A DNA stretch of 64,000 nucleotides from Isoetes taiwanensis (Eukaryota; Streptophyta; Lycopodiopsida; Isoetales; Isoetaceae), in NCBI GenBank assembly GCA_021234155.1, contig JAJEKV010000046.1, positions 4,863,665 to 4,927,664 on the forward strand, in the 5' to 3' direction. Positions within the stretch are counted from its first letter, which is position 1. Each line of letters starts with the position of its first letter. Both the position numbers and the translations under genes were made by a program. Of this stretch, positions 37,836 to 50,829 are shown piece after piece. The notes under the pieces are model-generated. The model searched no databases and was not told the origin of the DNA. It worked only from the letters and a program-made list of their open reading frames with translations.

Positions 37836-38157
37836 TGTAGCACATTTAAGGAAAGCCTTTGAGTAGCGCTACATCGCAACCGCTGTTGGCAAGCTTTCTG
37901 CCATTTTGCTACAAACCAAGGTTGAATACCTTGGACATGTTGTGTTAGCTCGAAGCGAATAGTGACTAATCGCCAAAGATAGAAGCCACAAGATTACGCC
38001 CCAAGAACGCCTTCGGGCGAGAAGCTTTGCCAGCGTGCTACCGCGGAAGTTCGTATGATTTTGCTAAGTGGCATCTCCTTTGTTAACCCTCACCAAGAAT
38101 GTCAAAGTAAAGATCGGGGGCACATTGGCTAGAGAACGCTCGCTTTTTGAAAAGGTC

Positions 38158-38525
38158 AAGGAAGTTCTGACAAAGACCGCCAAGTTCAACCCTACTCACT
38201 TAAGCAAGGATAAGCTTGTAGCAACCGATGCTAGTGAGCTAGCAACGCTGAAGTTCTCATGCAAGAAGGAAGATTAGTAGCCTATGACTTAAAGAAGTTA
38301 TGAACGATGCCGAAAATAAGTACTCAACGATGATCAAGAACTCCCCGGGCTATAGTAAGAGCTCTTCTATTTGAGGCACCACCTCGCTGGTAGGAAATTC
38401 CAGCCAGCTGCATCAATCAAAAGCCTCCAATATATTTTTACGCTAAACCACCCACTTGGAGGCAAAGACGAAGTGGATGGAGTTCCTTGAGGAGTATGAC
38501 TTTGAGATAGTCTATAAGCCGTAAG
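38158..38525 (+). pseudogene. gypsy RNase H fragment
   Basis: LVATDAS at about 38215-38235 matches the first catalytic Asp block of retroviral RNase H ((V)ETDASD). About 220 nt further on, WMEFLEEYDFEIVYKP matches the end of this domain in plant gypsy elements (RWxEFLxEYDFEIxYKPG). Several stops lie between. RNase H removes the RNA strand after first-strand synthesis. Confidence 0.75.
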
Positions 38526-38799
38526 TTAAATGTGGTTACCGATGCCTCTCTCATGCCATTGGAAACTCAAGCGCATTGCAACGCCATCTCCACCTTGTGT
38601 AGTGATTTCTAAAAGATTGAAGAGGTTCCTGTCAAAACAAAGAATTTAAGGAGATATGGGATAGTCTTTGCAAAGAGGCAAGACGATAAAGAAAGAGAAG
38701 CTATAAAGATATGCTAAGAGATATATCTTCTCTCACCATAAGGACAACTTTGTCCCCCTAATCATCGTATAAGGAAGTTAATTCGGCCATGATACTCAA

Positions 38800-39760
38800 T
38801 AGTCTAATAGCCTACCATGCAGTTCATGAAAACCTACTTCAAGATAAGAAGTAGTTACTATTGGCCCGCCATGAAGAAGGAGATAGCCAACTACATTCGC
38901 AATGTCGCCTTTGTCAGCAAACAAAGGTCGAAGAAGCCGGGAATCTAAGAACCCAGGAACCATTGGTGGTGCCAACCCGCCAAGGGAGGTTATGAGCATG
39001 GATTTTACAATCGACCCCAAGAAACGCTAGGCGGCCATGATGTCGTAATAGTAGTGGTCGACAAATTATCTAAGATGGCTCACTTTTGCCATGTCGAATC
39101 ATCGATTACTGCTAGACACCGGGCTGTTTTGCAAGAGAAATATTTAGATTGCATAGGATGACAAGGGAAATTATATCCCGATAGGGATCCCAAGTTTATA
39201 AGTGCCTTTTGCAGCGACTCTTCAACACAATCCAGACCGTTGGCGAGCATGACTCTTATCATCCTCAAACCGACGGTCAAACGAACGCGACCAACCCAAT
39301 TCTAGAAGACATGTTAAGAAGCTTGTGTAGAACAAGCAACCAATGGGTGACTACACTACTTCTTGGTAGAGTTTGCCATACAAGGCCCAAGCAGAACCTT
39401 CACAACAGCCTCTCAGGATTAACTATGGTTATCAATGCTTGACATCGACACTTGGCATAATCCGCTTCTAAAGTTGAAGATTCTCACAATGTTGACAGAT
39501 ATGCAATGTTTAGGGAAGAGGTTAGAGGCTATCTTTCCTCGCAAATAAGAAGTTGGCAAAGAGCATAGCCGACAAGTATAGAACCGGCAAGGGAGTTCCG
39601 TTGGGGATAATGTCCGGCTAAGATTAAGTTCGCCGAAAGCTCGAATTGGGGAATTGGGTAAAGAAGCTTGCTCTAAGATGCATGGACCTTCAAGATCCTC
39701 TAGAGTGAGGGAATCAAGCCTACAAGCCCTCGATTTGCAACCCATCTCAAAGTCCACAAA
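38800..39760 (+). pseudogene. gypsy integrase fragment
   Basis: Core pieces in order: GHDVVIVVVDKLSKMAHF (about 39039-39092, containing the D-S/K-FxH region of the catalytic core), DPKFISAF (about 39188-39211, around the second catalytic Asp), and YHPQTDGQTNATN with ILEDMLR (about 39253-39318, the QTDGQTE-NR-LEDMLR block near the third catalytic residue). The zinc-binding HHCC motif is degraded: the cysteines expected before the core read as other residues. Frame changes separate the pieces. Confidence 0.8.
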
Positions 39761-39899
39761 AGTCTTCCACGAAGCCTACAGCGGGGCACACCCAACCCGG
39801 TAGAAGGTTCTGGAGACTCCAACCTTGTTGGAGATGACGAGGAGCCAATCGGTGATAGTTCCCTCGAAGTTAATTCCCATAAGGCTTTAAGAAGACAAG

Positions 39900-39995
39900 A
39901 AGGTCCCGCCTCTTCAATATTTGGTCAAGTGGAAGCATCCTGCCCGCCGAAGATGCAAATCCTGGCATTGAGGCAAGATTTAGGAGAAGAAATAC
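39900..39995 (+). pseudogene. chromodomain remnant of the gypsy element
   Basis: QYLVKWKHP at about 39916-39942 matches the first conserved strand of a chromodomain (YLVKWKG-P). In another frame ANPGIEARF follows, near the place of the usual EATWE block. Chromodomains guide integration to chromatin marks. Only this short match supports the call. Confidence 0.5.
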
Positions 39996-40082
39996 CGATT
40001 CTTCATGAAGCAATTGGACGGCCAAGTCATCTCCGGAATTGGTTGACGCCAACCCCGCCGTGCTTAGCTAAGTTTGTTATGT

Positions 40083-40914
40083 CTTAGTGTAAGTGCAGAG
40101 CATATGCATTGTAGAGTAGTTGATGCGTGACGCGAAAGATCTTGGAGTGTAGGCGCATGATGAGATCCCCCTCCCCTCCCCTGGGCTGCTCTTCTTAGGG
40201 CCGCGATGCACCAAGAGTGCGCCGAGTGCATGACCGTAAGGGTCATGTAGAGGAGCCAGCGATGGTGCTGATGATGAGCATCTCACCCTGATGATCTCTA
40301 TGCCACGCATGCAGGCATGTGCACATGACCATAGGGGGTCATGGCGCAGATATGCGGATCATGCGCCGATGATGGGATCGCGGAGACGCTCCTAGCTTAA
40401 ACCCCTAGGGGCATGTGAGGCACCGCTGGTGTACCGCATCAAGGGGATCTTGTACAGCACATGATCATGGGCAATGATAGATCATCTTAAATGGTCCTTA
40501 TGCTCAAATCCCAATGGGCCACGATCGAAAGTGCAAGGTAGAGGTAACCCTTGAGCTAGTAGTTCGCCCGCGAGTAGTAAGGGGGTGGTCCCCAAACCAA
40601 TAAAATCCATTAACTAAACTACGTATGCTGCTACATGTGTATCCTAGGGGATCATGGATGAGGGAGCTACACGAGAAGACGTAGAGTCATAATTTTGTAG
40701 GACTTAACTATGAACTAATAACTCCAGGATAATGTTTATGGATATATTGTGATAAGTAACACTTGTGAAGGCTATGTATTCTGCAGATAGGTACCAAATA
40801 TAGCCTATATATATGTACTGGGTGAAGTTAATAACAAGTAGATCATTTCAATAAAAGTAAATTTTTATATTCATGTGCATGAATCTGTGGTTAGTTCAAG
40901 TTCTGTCACCTTAG
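40083..40914 (+). mobile_element. probable solo LTR nested in the gypsy element
   Basis: The block 40088-40909 begins TGTAAGTGC and ends TTCTGTCAC. It is flanked by CTTAG on both sides (40083-40087 and 40910-40914), a 5-bp direct repeat as left by LTR element integration. Inside are a TATATATAT stretch at about 40806 and an AATAAAA signal at about 40850, in the order expected of an LTR promoter and polyadenylation site. If the block is removed, the gypsy sequence runs from the chromodomain to the polypurine tract without a gap. The end is CAC rather than CA, so the boundary may be off by one base. Confidence 0.5.
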
Positions 40915-40944
40915 CGCGGATGTTGAGGACAACATTATTCTAAT

Positions 40945-41500
40945 GGGGGAGAATGTGATTTTCCTCAAAATATACGCCATAAATATGTATGTTTTATGCT
41001 CGCCACCGCATAAGCCTATCATTATATATAGCCTTTGTACACCATGGGCAGTGGAACGGGAGTATAGCTGTTATTTACATAATCCCCACAACCTTAGGCT
41101 TATATTTCCACATGGCTCCTCAACCTAGTGGGCACCCAGCACATGGAAGCACTCATTGAGCCACGCGGCGCTGACATGGAACCCCAACCTATAAGTACCC
41201 CAACCCTAACCCTAGGCCACTTTTATACCCACCTGCCTGCGGACCTGCCTTTTGCTCAAGCATTCGCTTTCAACACCGCTCGTCAGCCAGAAGCTCGATC
41301 GACAGCCTTGGCAAGGCAATACACTCTCATCGGCGAGGAGGAAACACTCGACCATCATCAAGTCATGGAGATCCCATGAGTTGGTGGAAGTTCGCCCGGA
41401 AAGTGATCCCGCCGCTCCCGCCGCGCCACGAACCCAAACCAACCCAGTTGGTAGAGAGCCTTCATAGAACCCTCAGCCTAGGTTTGGAACCCCACTACCT
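40945..41500 (+). mobile_element. polypurine tract and 3' LTR of the gypsy element
   Basis: GGGGGAGAA at 40945-40953 is a typical plus-strand primer (polypurine tract), directly followed by TGTGATTTTCC at 40954, the expected TG start of a 3' LTR. A TATATATAG at about 41024 could be its TATA box. The LTR end is not determined and no matching 5' LTR was found in the window. At 41198-41211 there is a chance CCCTAACCCTAGG. Confidence 0.55.
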
Positions 41501-42049
41501 AGTGGTTATTATCTAGTGATGATGCTTCGCTTTTTGAAGGTAAGGTGATTTTGTATTCATATTACATGGAATACATCATGTCGAGGCTTTCATAACAGAA
41601 GGCATACTACCCTAACAAAATAGGGCCTCCTTATGTATAAGCATAAGGAAAGATAAAAAGCCACATAGGTTGCATACGCATATACTTAAGAACTTGCAAA
41701 AGTCAGAAGTTAAATAAAAAGCCGCGAGACAAAATCGCCTCCTAACATAAAGTCGTGATTGGCATCAGCGTGATCCCGCGATAGTGAGATCACCATATCG
41801 ACGGGCCAAATATATGCCCGCCAGAATTGGCCCAGCCTCTTCCAGACCGTAGCGTAGTAGTAATCCATCGCTATAAGAACTCTGCCTCCCTTCGCCGCCA
41901 CTTGTGGTAGAGGGGATTGAAGAACGGCTTGAGGCTCTGAATCTCCAAACCTCGTGACGCTACAAATAGCCTTGTTAATGGCCATAGAGTGGATCATTTC
42001 AATCTTTAGAAGTATGAAGTGATCTTCAAGTTCCACCCTGGACATATAG
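41501..42049. other. junction between gypsy LTR and satellite, nothing recognised
   Basis: No coding motif. It may hold the rest of the 3' LTR. Satellite sequence becomes recognisable at about 42050, where a ctctttcaatttaatgttca block begins. Confidence 0.4.
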
Positions 42050-45000
42050 AAATCATCAAGACTTTTAGCTCTTTCAATTTAATGTTCATGTGTTCAAATT
42101 TTGTTAGCTCCCTTTTAATTCAAACCATTCTCGAATTTTTGTTAACCAAGAGTACATATTACCCGAGAACAAATATGTTTAGCTGCCGAGGCAAAGATAG
42201 AGTCTATTCAATGTTAGTCATGAAGTGGTTTGGGGCAAGACCCATCAAATAATTATTGGTGTAGTGTGTGCATCATGTGTCCAATGGGATGCTACCAATA
42301 TGGCATGACGTAAAATAAACTTAAAACACTCCTTAGGAAAAGCCACAAGCCTATACTAGACGAAACGAAAAAATTATTATAACTAGATTAACTCAATTGA
42401 CTTAACTCAATTAAATTGATGAAGAGGACCTTTTTGTTGAGCAAATTATGAGAAATAACTCTCTTGGCCAGCGAGGCTAGCAAGCCAAAGGGGTTATTTA
42501 ACGTGATCTATAAGAAAGAATGAGGATAAGAATCTTCATATCATGTATATTTGCTAGTTGGTGGGAACCAATGACTATGTATTAAAAGATTGCAGGTTCA
42601 AAGCTTGATGAGCATTGATGAAATACCTTCTATGCATGGCCATATTTTAACTTGTATGAGAACCAGATGAATAGTAAAGCTTCTCAGCTCTTTTGCCATT
42701 CACATGTTCTTTAGGTCATTATTTATTCAAATCACCTTCAGGTTTGTTGTCTACATCTTATTCTGTGTCATACTAGTGACACATCAGTCCTAGAACTAGT
42801 TATTCTCTGTCATACTAGTGATACATCAGTCCTAAAACCAGAAGGTTGCATGTTGAAAACTTAAAGAGCATTGATGGATATTTTCTAGGCGTGGACGCAT
42901 GCTAACGTACACTAGATGAATACCAATCTTTCTGAGCTCTCTTTTAATTATTAGCAAGATTTTTTATCTCTCTTTTCAACATCCGAGATTTTGTTAACCA
43001 AGAGTACACATTATTCTAGAACAAATATGTTTAGCATTCATATCGCCAAGAGTTGCATTCAATGAAGTGGTTCGGGCACCCAAACAGCATTGTTGGTGTG
43101 GTATGTGCATCTTATGTCCAATGGGATGCTATCACCGGCATGACATTTAAAAATTTAAACCACTCCCTAGATAGTCACAAGCTCACACTAGAGGAAACAA
43201 AGAATTTAGCATATTATACACATCATGTTCCCCATTGAACTTACTTATTTTGTATTGAGATAGACTTCCATTATGTCTATCCACCAAACGATGAGAAACC
43301 TTCCATTAGTATATCTCTGCTAGTCCAATATCATTTTTCTTTTGTGAAAAGATTGAATAGAATTGACTTCACTAGATTCAATTGATAAGCAAAGAGACTA
43401 ACATTTTCCTTGAGTATATTATGAGAAATACCCTTCAGCCGCCGAGTTACACTAACGTTGTTTACCGTGGTCTCATAAAGAAGAAAAGATAAAAAATCTA
43501 TATATCTGTGATAGTGGTTGGTGGGAACTAGTGACTATGGACCAAAAGATTGTAGGTTTAAAACCTTGATGAGTTAATCGATGAAATACCTTCTAAGCAT
43601 GTCCACCACACTGTCCTGAAAACCGTGATGAATAATAAGGTTTCCCGAAAGCCTTTGCCATTTATTTCTTCTTTAGGTCCTTTTTGGCATTCAAATCACC
43701 CTTCAAGCTTATTGCTTACATCTTTTATCCCTCTCGGCCATATTAGTGACACATTAGTCATAGAACTAGAAGGTTACGCGGTTGAAAAAGTTAAAGTTAT
43801 TGATGGATGTTTTGTGGCAAGGGCCATGCCAAATTATAAGTAGCACTAGATGAATAGTAGCGTTTCTCAAACTCCGCCTTTTAATTCTCAACAAGACTTT
43901 TGAGCTCTTCAATTTAAATTATCCCATGTAGTTCAGATTTTGTTAGCTCCCTTTAATTCAAAACCATTTTCAAATTTTGTTAACCGCGAGTGTACAAATT
44001 ACCCGAGAACAAATATGTTTAGCTTTCGAGGCGTACCAAGAGTTCATTCAATGTGAAGCAAGAATGGCGGTTTGGGGCAAAGACCCATCAAATACTATTG
44101 GTGTGGTGTGTGCATCATGTGTCCACTGATGCTATCAATATGGCATGACGTAAAATAAATTTAAAACACTCCTAGAAAAAGCCACAAGCCTACACTAGAC
44201 GAAACTAAGAAAATTATCATAACTAGATTAACCTCAATTGACTTAACCCACTAAATCGATGAAGAGGACCTTTGTTGAGTTGCATTATGAGAAATAACTC
44301 TCTGTCAGGCTAGGCAAGCCAAAGGGTTATTTACCGCGGATCTATAAGAAAGAATGAGGATAAAATCTTTATATCATGTATATTTGCTAGTTGGAGTGGA
44401 ACTCACCGACTATGTACCAAAAGATTGCAAGTTCAAAGATTAATAAGCACCCCGATGAAATGTACTTCATGTACGGCCATATGCTAATCCTTATTCCGAG
44501 AACCAGATGAATAGTAAGGCTCTGAAGCTCTTTTACACATGTTCCTAAAGTCATTATTTATCCAAATCAATCTTTCTGTGTTTTGTTGTTTACATCTTAT
44601 TCGCTATCATACTAGTGACATATCACCCTAGAACTAGTTATTCTCACATACTAGTGATAACGCTCTAGGACTAGAAGGTTGGCGCGGTTGAAAACTCTAG
44701 AGAGCATTGATGGATGTTTTCGTGGTTATGCGGTTGAAAACTTAAAGAGATTGATGGATGTTTTCTATGCATGGTCGTGATGCTCTGGCACACTGATGAA
44801 GGTTCAAGGTTTCACAGCCTTTACCACAGCAAGATTTTTTTATCTCTCTTCACTTACGCCCATGTTCAAATTTTGTTAGACCTTTTAATGCAAATCATCT
44901 TGAGATTTTGTTAACCAAGAGTACATTATTCTGTAGAACAAATATGTTTTAGCACCGAGGTCGCCAAGAGTTGCATTCACTGAAGCGGTAAATGGCGTTT

Positions 45001-48000
45001 TAGGCATATAGCAGCATTATTGGTGTGGTAGTATCTTATGTCCAATGGGATGCTATCAATGGCACATGACGTAAAAAAGAAATCTCGCCAAATCACTCCC
45101 TCTTATGAATAGTCACAAGCCTACACTCAGAGGAAACAAAGAAATTTAGCATATTATACACCATCATGTCTCATTGATCTTACTTATTTTGTATTGAGAT
45201 AGACTTCCATATGCCTATCCACCAAACGAGATGAGAAACCTTCCATTAGTTCATCCATTAGTATATATCTATTGGTCCAATATCATTTTCTTGTGAAAGG
45301 ATTGAATAGAATTGACTTCACCGACAATTCATAAAGAGGAGGTTAACATTTTCCTTGAGTAGATTAGAAATAATTCTCCACAATGAGGCCATACAAAGTC
45401 TGAGGGTTGTTTACTGGTCTAATAAAGGAGAAAAAAAAGATAAAACCCATATATCTTGTATAGTGGTTAGTTGCGGGAACTAGTGACTATGGACCAAAAG
45501 ATTGTGGTGGTTCAAAAACTTGACATACGATGAAATACCTCTAAAATTTGTCCGAAACCGTATGAATAATAAGGCTTTTGAGCTCTTTGCCATTCAATTC
45601 TTCTTTAGGTCCTCGGTATTCAAATCACCTTTCAAAGTTTGGTTGCTTACATCTTATCCCATGTCATACACTAGTGACACATTAGTCCCTAACTAGAAGG
45701 TTAATGTAAGAAAAACTTCTAAAGAGCATTGATGCAGATGAAGAAATTTATCATAACTAGATTAACTCCAATCTGACTCATAACTCAATTTCAAATTGAT
45801 GAAGAGGACCTTTGTTGAGAGAAGACTATGAGAAATGTAATCCTCTCGCCGCCAGCTAGCAAGCCAACGCAGGGTTATTTACCTGCGGATCTATAAGAAA
45901 GAATGAGTGACAAAAATCTTTATATCATGTATATTTGTTAGTTGGTGAACCAAAGTGGACTATGTACTCAGAAGATTGCGGTGTTCAAAAGCTCGATGAG
46001 CATTGATGAAATACCTTCCATGTATGGCTATATGCTAACTTGTCTGGAGAACCATATGAATAGTACTTCGGGAAGCTCTTTTGCCATTCGTATGTTTCTT
46101 AGGTCATTATTTATTCAAATCACCTTCTCAGTTTTGTTGTTACATCTTATTCGTTGTCATACTAGTGACACATCACCCTAGAACTAGTTATTCTCTCTGC
46201 CATACTAGTGATACATCGCTCTAACACTAGAAGGTTGTGTGTTGAAAACTTAGGAGAGCATTGATGGATGTTTTCGGCTATGTGGTTGAAAGCTTAAAGA
46301 GCATTTCTCGATGGATGTTTTCATAAGATGGGTCGCATGCCAACGCATATTAGATGAATATCATAATGGCGCTCACTTTACTCATTAGCAAAGATTTTTA
46401 TCTCTTCAATTTAATGCTCGATGTTCAAATTTTATTAGGGTCCTTTTAATGCAAATCATCTTTGAGATTTTGTTAACTAGTAGTACACATTATTCTAGGA
46501 CAAATATGTTTTAGCATCTGAGGTTGTCAAGAGCTGCATTCAATGTGAAGCCCTCAGAATGCTAAGTGGTTTGGGGCACCCGTATTGAAAAGCATTGTTG
46601 GTGTGGTATGTGCATCCATGTCCAATGGGATGCTATCAATGTGGCATGGCTTAAAAAAAAATTCAAACACTCCCTAGGAATAGTCACAACCCTGGCCAAT
46701 TAGAGGAAACAAAGAAATTTAGCATATTTTTACACTATCATGTCTCATTGATCTTTCTTATTTTGTATTGAGATAGACTTCATATGCCTCATATGTGCAT
46801 CTTATGTCCAATGGGATGCCACGCTGTCTAGGAATAGTCACTAAGCTCAAGGACTAGGAGGAAACAAAAAAATTCTAGCATATTATACACTATCATGTCT
46901 CATTGGATCTTACTTATTTTGTATTGAGATAGACTCATATGCCTATCCGACCAAACGAGATGAGAAACCTTCCATTAGTATATCTCTTTAGTCTAATATC
47001 ACTTTTTGTGAAAGCGATTGAATAGAATTGATTTCACTGATTCAATTGATAAAGAGTGAGTTCAACATTTTCCTCAGTAGATCATGAGAAATAATCCTCT
47101 TGGCCGCAATGAGGCCATGTACCGGAGGGTTACTTATCAGGATCTAATAAAGATGAAAAGATAAAATCTTTATCTTGTATAGTGCTTTAGTTGGTGGGAA
47201 CAAATGACTATGAACCAAAAGATTGTAGGTTCAAAACCTGATGAGTTACTGATGAAATACCTCTAAGCATGGCCATCAGTAAGCACTGAGAGTTTGAAAA
47301 CTGATGAATACCAATAAGGCTTCCGAGCTCTTTTGCCATTCAACTCTTCTTGTGTGGTCCCTTTGTGTATTCAAATGACCTTCGTGTTTATTGCTACATC
47401 TTTATTCTCTGGCCAATCCAGTGATACATCTCTAGGAACTAGAAGGTTATGTTGAAAACTTCGGGGAGCATTGATGGATGTTTTCGTGCCGCGGTTGAAA
47501 ACTTAAAGAGCATTGATGGATGTTTTTCGGCCAAGACGGTCGCATGCTATGCGACACTAGATGAATACTGCTGTTTCTAACTTTTAATTACATAGCAAGA
47601 TTTTCTTGATCTCTTCAATTTAATGCTCGATGTTCAATTTTATTAGGTCCCTTTTTAATCATCTTGAGATTTTGTTAACCAATAGTACAATATTATTCGA
47701 ACAAATATAAGTTTAGCATTCGAGGTCGCCAAGAGTTGCATTCAATGAAGCTGTAACGCTTAAGTGGTTTGGGGTACCCACAAAGCAGGTCGCTGGTATG
47801 TATCTTATGCCCAATGATGCCATCAATGTGGCATGACGTAAAAAACCAATTTCTAAGGAATAGTCACAAGCCTAAGCACTAGAGGAAACAAAACAAAAAT
47901 TTAGTATTGTATTATACACCATCATGTCTCATTGATCTTACTTTATTTGTATCGTAGGATAGACTTCCATATGCCTATCCGACTGTAAAATCCAGAGAGA

Positions 48001-48776
48001 AACCCTTCCATTAGTTCATCCATTAGTATATCCTCATAGTCCAATATCGCTTTCAAGGAAAGGATTGAATAGAATTGACTTCACCAGATTCAATTGATAA
48101 AGAGGAGTTCAACATTTCTCCTTGAGTAGATTATGAGAACCAATCCTCCCTGCCGAGGCCACAATGTTCTAGGGTTGTTTACATCAATCTAATAAAGATG
48201 AAAGATAAAATCTTATATCTTGTATAGTGTTTAGTTGGTGGGAACTAGTGACTATGGACCAAAAAGGTTGTAGGTTCAAAACCGGATGAGTATTGATGAA
48301 ATACCTCTGCCAGTACACATGCCAATTTGTCTCCGAAAATTAGATGAATAATAAGGCTTCGGAAGCTCGCTTGCCATTCAACCCTTTCTTGGGTCCCAGT
48401 ATTCAATTCAATTGTGCTTGGTTGTTTACATTCATTTCTCTGTCATCCTAGAACTAGAAGGTTGGCGCGGTTGAAAACTTCTGGGAGAGTTACTGATGGA
48501 TGTTTCGTGTTGCGCGGTTGAAAACTTTAAAGAGCATTGATGGATGTTTTCTCGCTGCGATGGTCAAGATGTTAACGCACACTAGATGAATATCAAGGTT
48601 TCTAAGCTCTCTTTTAATTAGTTGCAGCGCGATTTTTATCTTTCACTTAATGTCTTCGATAAACTAATTCTTGATTAGGTCCCTTAATGCAAATCATCTT
48701 AAAGGTCCCAGGTATTCAATTCACCTTCAAAGTTTGGTTGTTTACATCTTATTCTCTCGGCCATACTAGTGACACA
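42050..48776 (+). repeat. satellite array, left part (about 1.04-kb monomer)
   Basis: A long direct tandem array. The landmark agttggtgggaac recurs near 42555, 43512, 44393, 45460, 45937, 47191 and 48230. Most spacings are 880-1067 bp; one is 477 and one 1254. Other landmarks in each unit: gagcattgatgaaatacc, agaactagaaggtt, agagcattgatggatgtttt, aatcatcttgagattttgtt, attctagaacaaatatgttt, ccaatgggatgctatcaatg, tagcatattatacactatca, gaaaccttccattagt and attgaatagaattgacttca. There is no conserved open frame. The 477-bp unit lacks about 560 bp after agagcattgatg; the 1254-bp unit carries an internal duplication of about 150-190 bp (around 46605-46930). Confidence 0.95.
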
Positions 48777-50366
48777 TGTGACACACCTAGGGGGTTGGCG
48801 ACAAGTTAACATTTGAGTTTTAAACTCACGTTAGAAATACCAACTTTGAAAGAGATTTCATGAAAATGTAACGACAAATACCAAGATCGTATCATGCCAG
48901 ATATCCTGATGGAATATCGCATATGAATAGTGATGCTAAGTTTAGGAAGATATTTTCCCCAACTCAGAGTAAGGGTATTTTAAAGGGGAAACGCCTTTTG
49001 TTTGGAAATTTCGAGAGCTTAGCCCCGCGCCATCGAAAGCGAAGGTTACGTATGAGAACAATCCAAAGGTGTGGGTTAATCGGAGCCAAAACCATAAGAA
49101 CTGCGGAAGACTTGGGTCGCTAATGCTAGATTGATATGTTTTGTTAAGCTGCTAAATCCACATAAAGTATCCGGGTTGCTCAAGTCTCCGCCATGATTTG
49201 TCGCCCCGGGTACCGATTCTGCCAAGCCAAACTCCCGTTATAAGTCTTGAAGCCGCTCCTTATCCATTCATGGTTTGATGTGTTGTTTTCTTTTTTCTTC
49301 CGTGAAGCCTGCTATGAATCTACCCCGGCGTCAAACACTTGTTTCCGCATTTAACGCTTCTTTGAATCCGTATGTCATGCGTAGGATCATTCCTTAATGT
49401 CACCGAGATTTGATTATTCCGCCTGCCTCGCCCTTCCATGTTGAGTTCCGCCATGTTTGTTGTGTCCAAGCCCTGCTTACCTATTTAAACCCTTTATAAT
49501 GTTCCTTGATCATATTTTGCCATTTGTTTCTAAAAATCATTGGTAGATTAGTTGGTTAAAGAGTTTAACCCGTTCAGACCCGTGTTCAAATTCCGGTTGA
49601 AACCCAAATCTTTGCTAGTTTTCTTTTTAACCCTATTATGTTATATTGTTCCAAACATTCTTCAAGTGTTTTATATTGGAATTCTTGTTGTAGTTAATGT
49701 TGTTGAATCATTGTTCTTATTATGTTTTGTTAATTCAATAAGGATACCCATGGAACGCTTTAAGAAGATATGGTTAGTCGTTTGAACAACTCCGCCCCTC
49801 TTCACGATGCAGGGTCGGGATGGGTTGAAAGCATCAAGCACACCGTGATTGGTGTGTGAACGCAGACCGCGGTCGCTAACTGCGGTAATGTGAGAGTTCC
49901 CATGGTGGGATTGATCATCCCGAAAACATTACTAACCGATGAAGTTTCTCGTATCTCTGTTGTTTCTTCCTAATTGTGTAGCCGTATGGTTACCCACTTA
50001 GTCCTTTTCCGTGATCTCAACCCCTTACTTGCCTCTTTTTTATCTTTCCGTGATGGAGCTGGAGACCGAGGTCGCCATCAGCCAGCTGTGAAGTTAGGGA
50101 TCAATTCTGTTGAATTTGATACCGGTGATAACGCCGCTTTTTCTTATGGATGCGCTGCGCGATGTGCACGATATTCTAGTTGATTTTCTTAGAGAGCATG
50201 CTATTAGAGACCCCGAGAATTTTAGTTTGCTTTGAAGATAAGAGTGGTGACACCCCATTGCTTCGTAGAGTAATACCTTGTTATCACCATCTTTATTGAA
50301 TATTATTATTATTATTCAGCAGGTAACATTTGTTGGATTTTATGTTAACGCCTAGGAGCCGCTTCA
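48777..50366 (+). repeat. 5' LTR of the gag-only element
   Basis: It starts with TG and ends with CA just before the primer-binding site. Clear similarity to 51933-53534 runs along the whole length, for instance gaatagtgatgctaagttta, gttaatcggagccaaaacca and aacattcttcaagtgtttta. A tRNA-like segment lies at 49541-49605 and a run of ATT repeats near the end. Confidence 0.85.
49541..49605 (+). repeat. tRNA-like segment (A and B box) in the 5' LTR
   Basis: TGGTAGATTAGTTGGTTAA resembles the start of a tRNA gene with its A box, and about 40 nt on TGTTCAAATTCC resembles a B box (GGTTCRANYCC). The copy in the other LTR (52721-52792) has GGTTCAAATTCC, a near-perfect B box. No complete cloverleaf could be folded by eye, so it is not called a tRNA gene. 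It may be a SINE-derived piece carried in the LTR. Confidence 0.45.
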
Positions 50367-50370
50367 TTTT

Positions 50371-50382
50371 TGGTATCGAGCC
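50371..50382 (+). other. primer-binding site, initiator-Met tRNA type
   Basis: TGGTATCGAGCC four bases after the end of the 5' LTR matches, with one missing base, TGGTATCAGAGC, the complement of the 3' end of plant initiator-Met tRNA used by most plant LTR retrotransposons to prime minus-strand synthesis. Confidence 0.75.
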
Positions 50383-50829
50383 TAGGTTCCCCCGATCAAT
50401 TAACCATTGTTGCCATTGGCCGACCATTGGAGATCATCAATAATATCCCAAGTGATAGCTTAGGAAAAGGAGGTCATCAATATATATCCCAGCCTCTCGA
50501 AACAGAGGGAACCCTTGGAAATAGTCCCTCGCCATTCTAGCCACGCCAACCGAGCTTGAGCCCCAGGGATAATCTGGAATTGCCGAGCTCCACCGAAACT
50601 TCAAATGGGAAAACTAGGAAAACCCCGAACCAAGGCCACACGATAGATCATATGAACCTCCGAAGATAGATGTCCAAGTGATTAGATCAATGGTGGCTCT
50701 CTGAGAATGAATTAAAACATGTTTTACTCTAGGCTCAAACTATTCCTGGCCAGTGTACCAACCTATAAGCAAGGATTGGACTTAGATTGTCTGTTAGAAC
50801 TCTAACAAACTTGCTAAGGTGGATTATAG

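Larger units (their letters stand above)
35378..41500 (+). mobile_element. decayed Ty3/gypsy chromovirus-type LTR retrotransposon
   Basis: The pieces stand in the Ty3/gypsy order on the plus strand: gag, reverse transcriptase, RNase H, integrase, chromodomain remnant, polypurine tract, start of the 3' LTR. Integrase after RNase H separates it from Ty1/copia, and a chromodomain after integrase marks the chromovirus branch. The frame is broken many times by stops and indels. No 5' LTR was found, so the element is truncated at its 5' end. A second LTR-like insertion lies inside it at 40088-40909. The right end is not defined; the coordinate given is approximate. Confidence 0.8.

Noticed and set aside
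41198-41211. Telomere-like CCCTAACCCTAGG
   Set aside because: Two partial units only, and not the plant form CCCTAAA; it lies inside an LTR.
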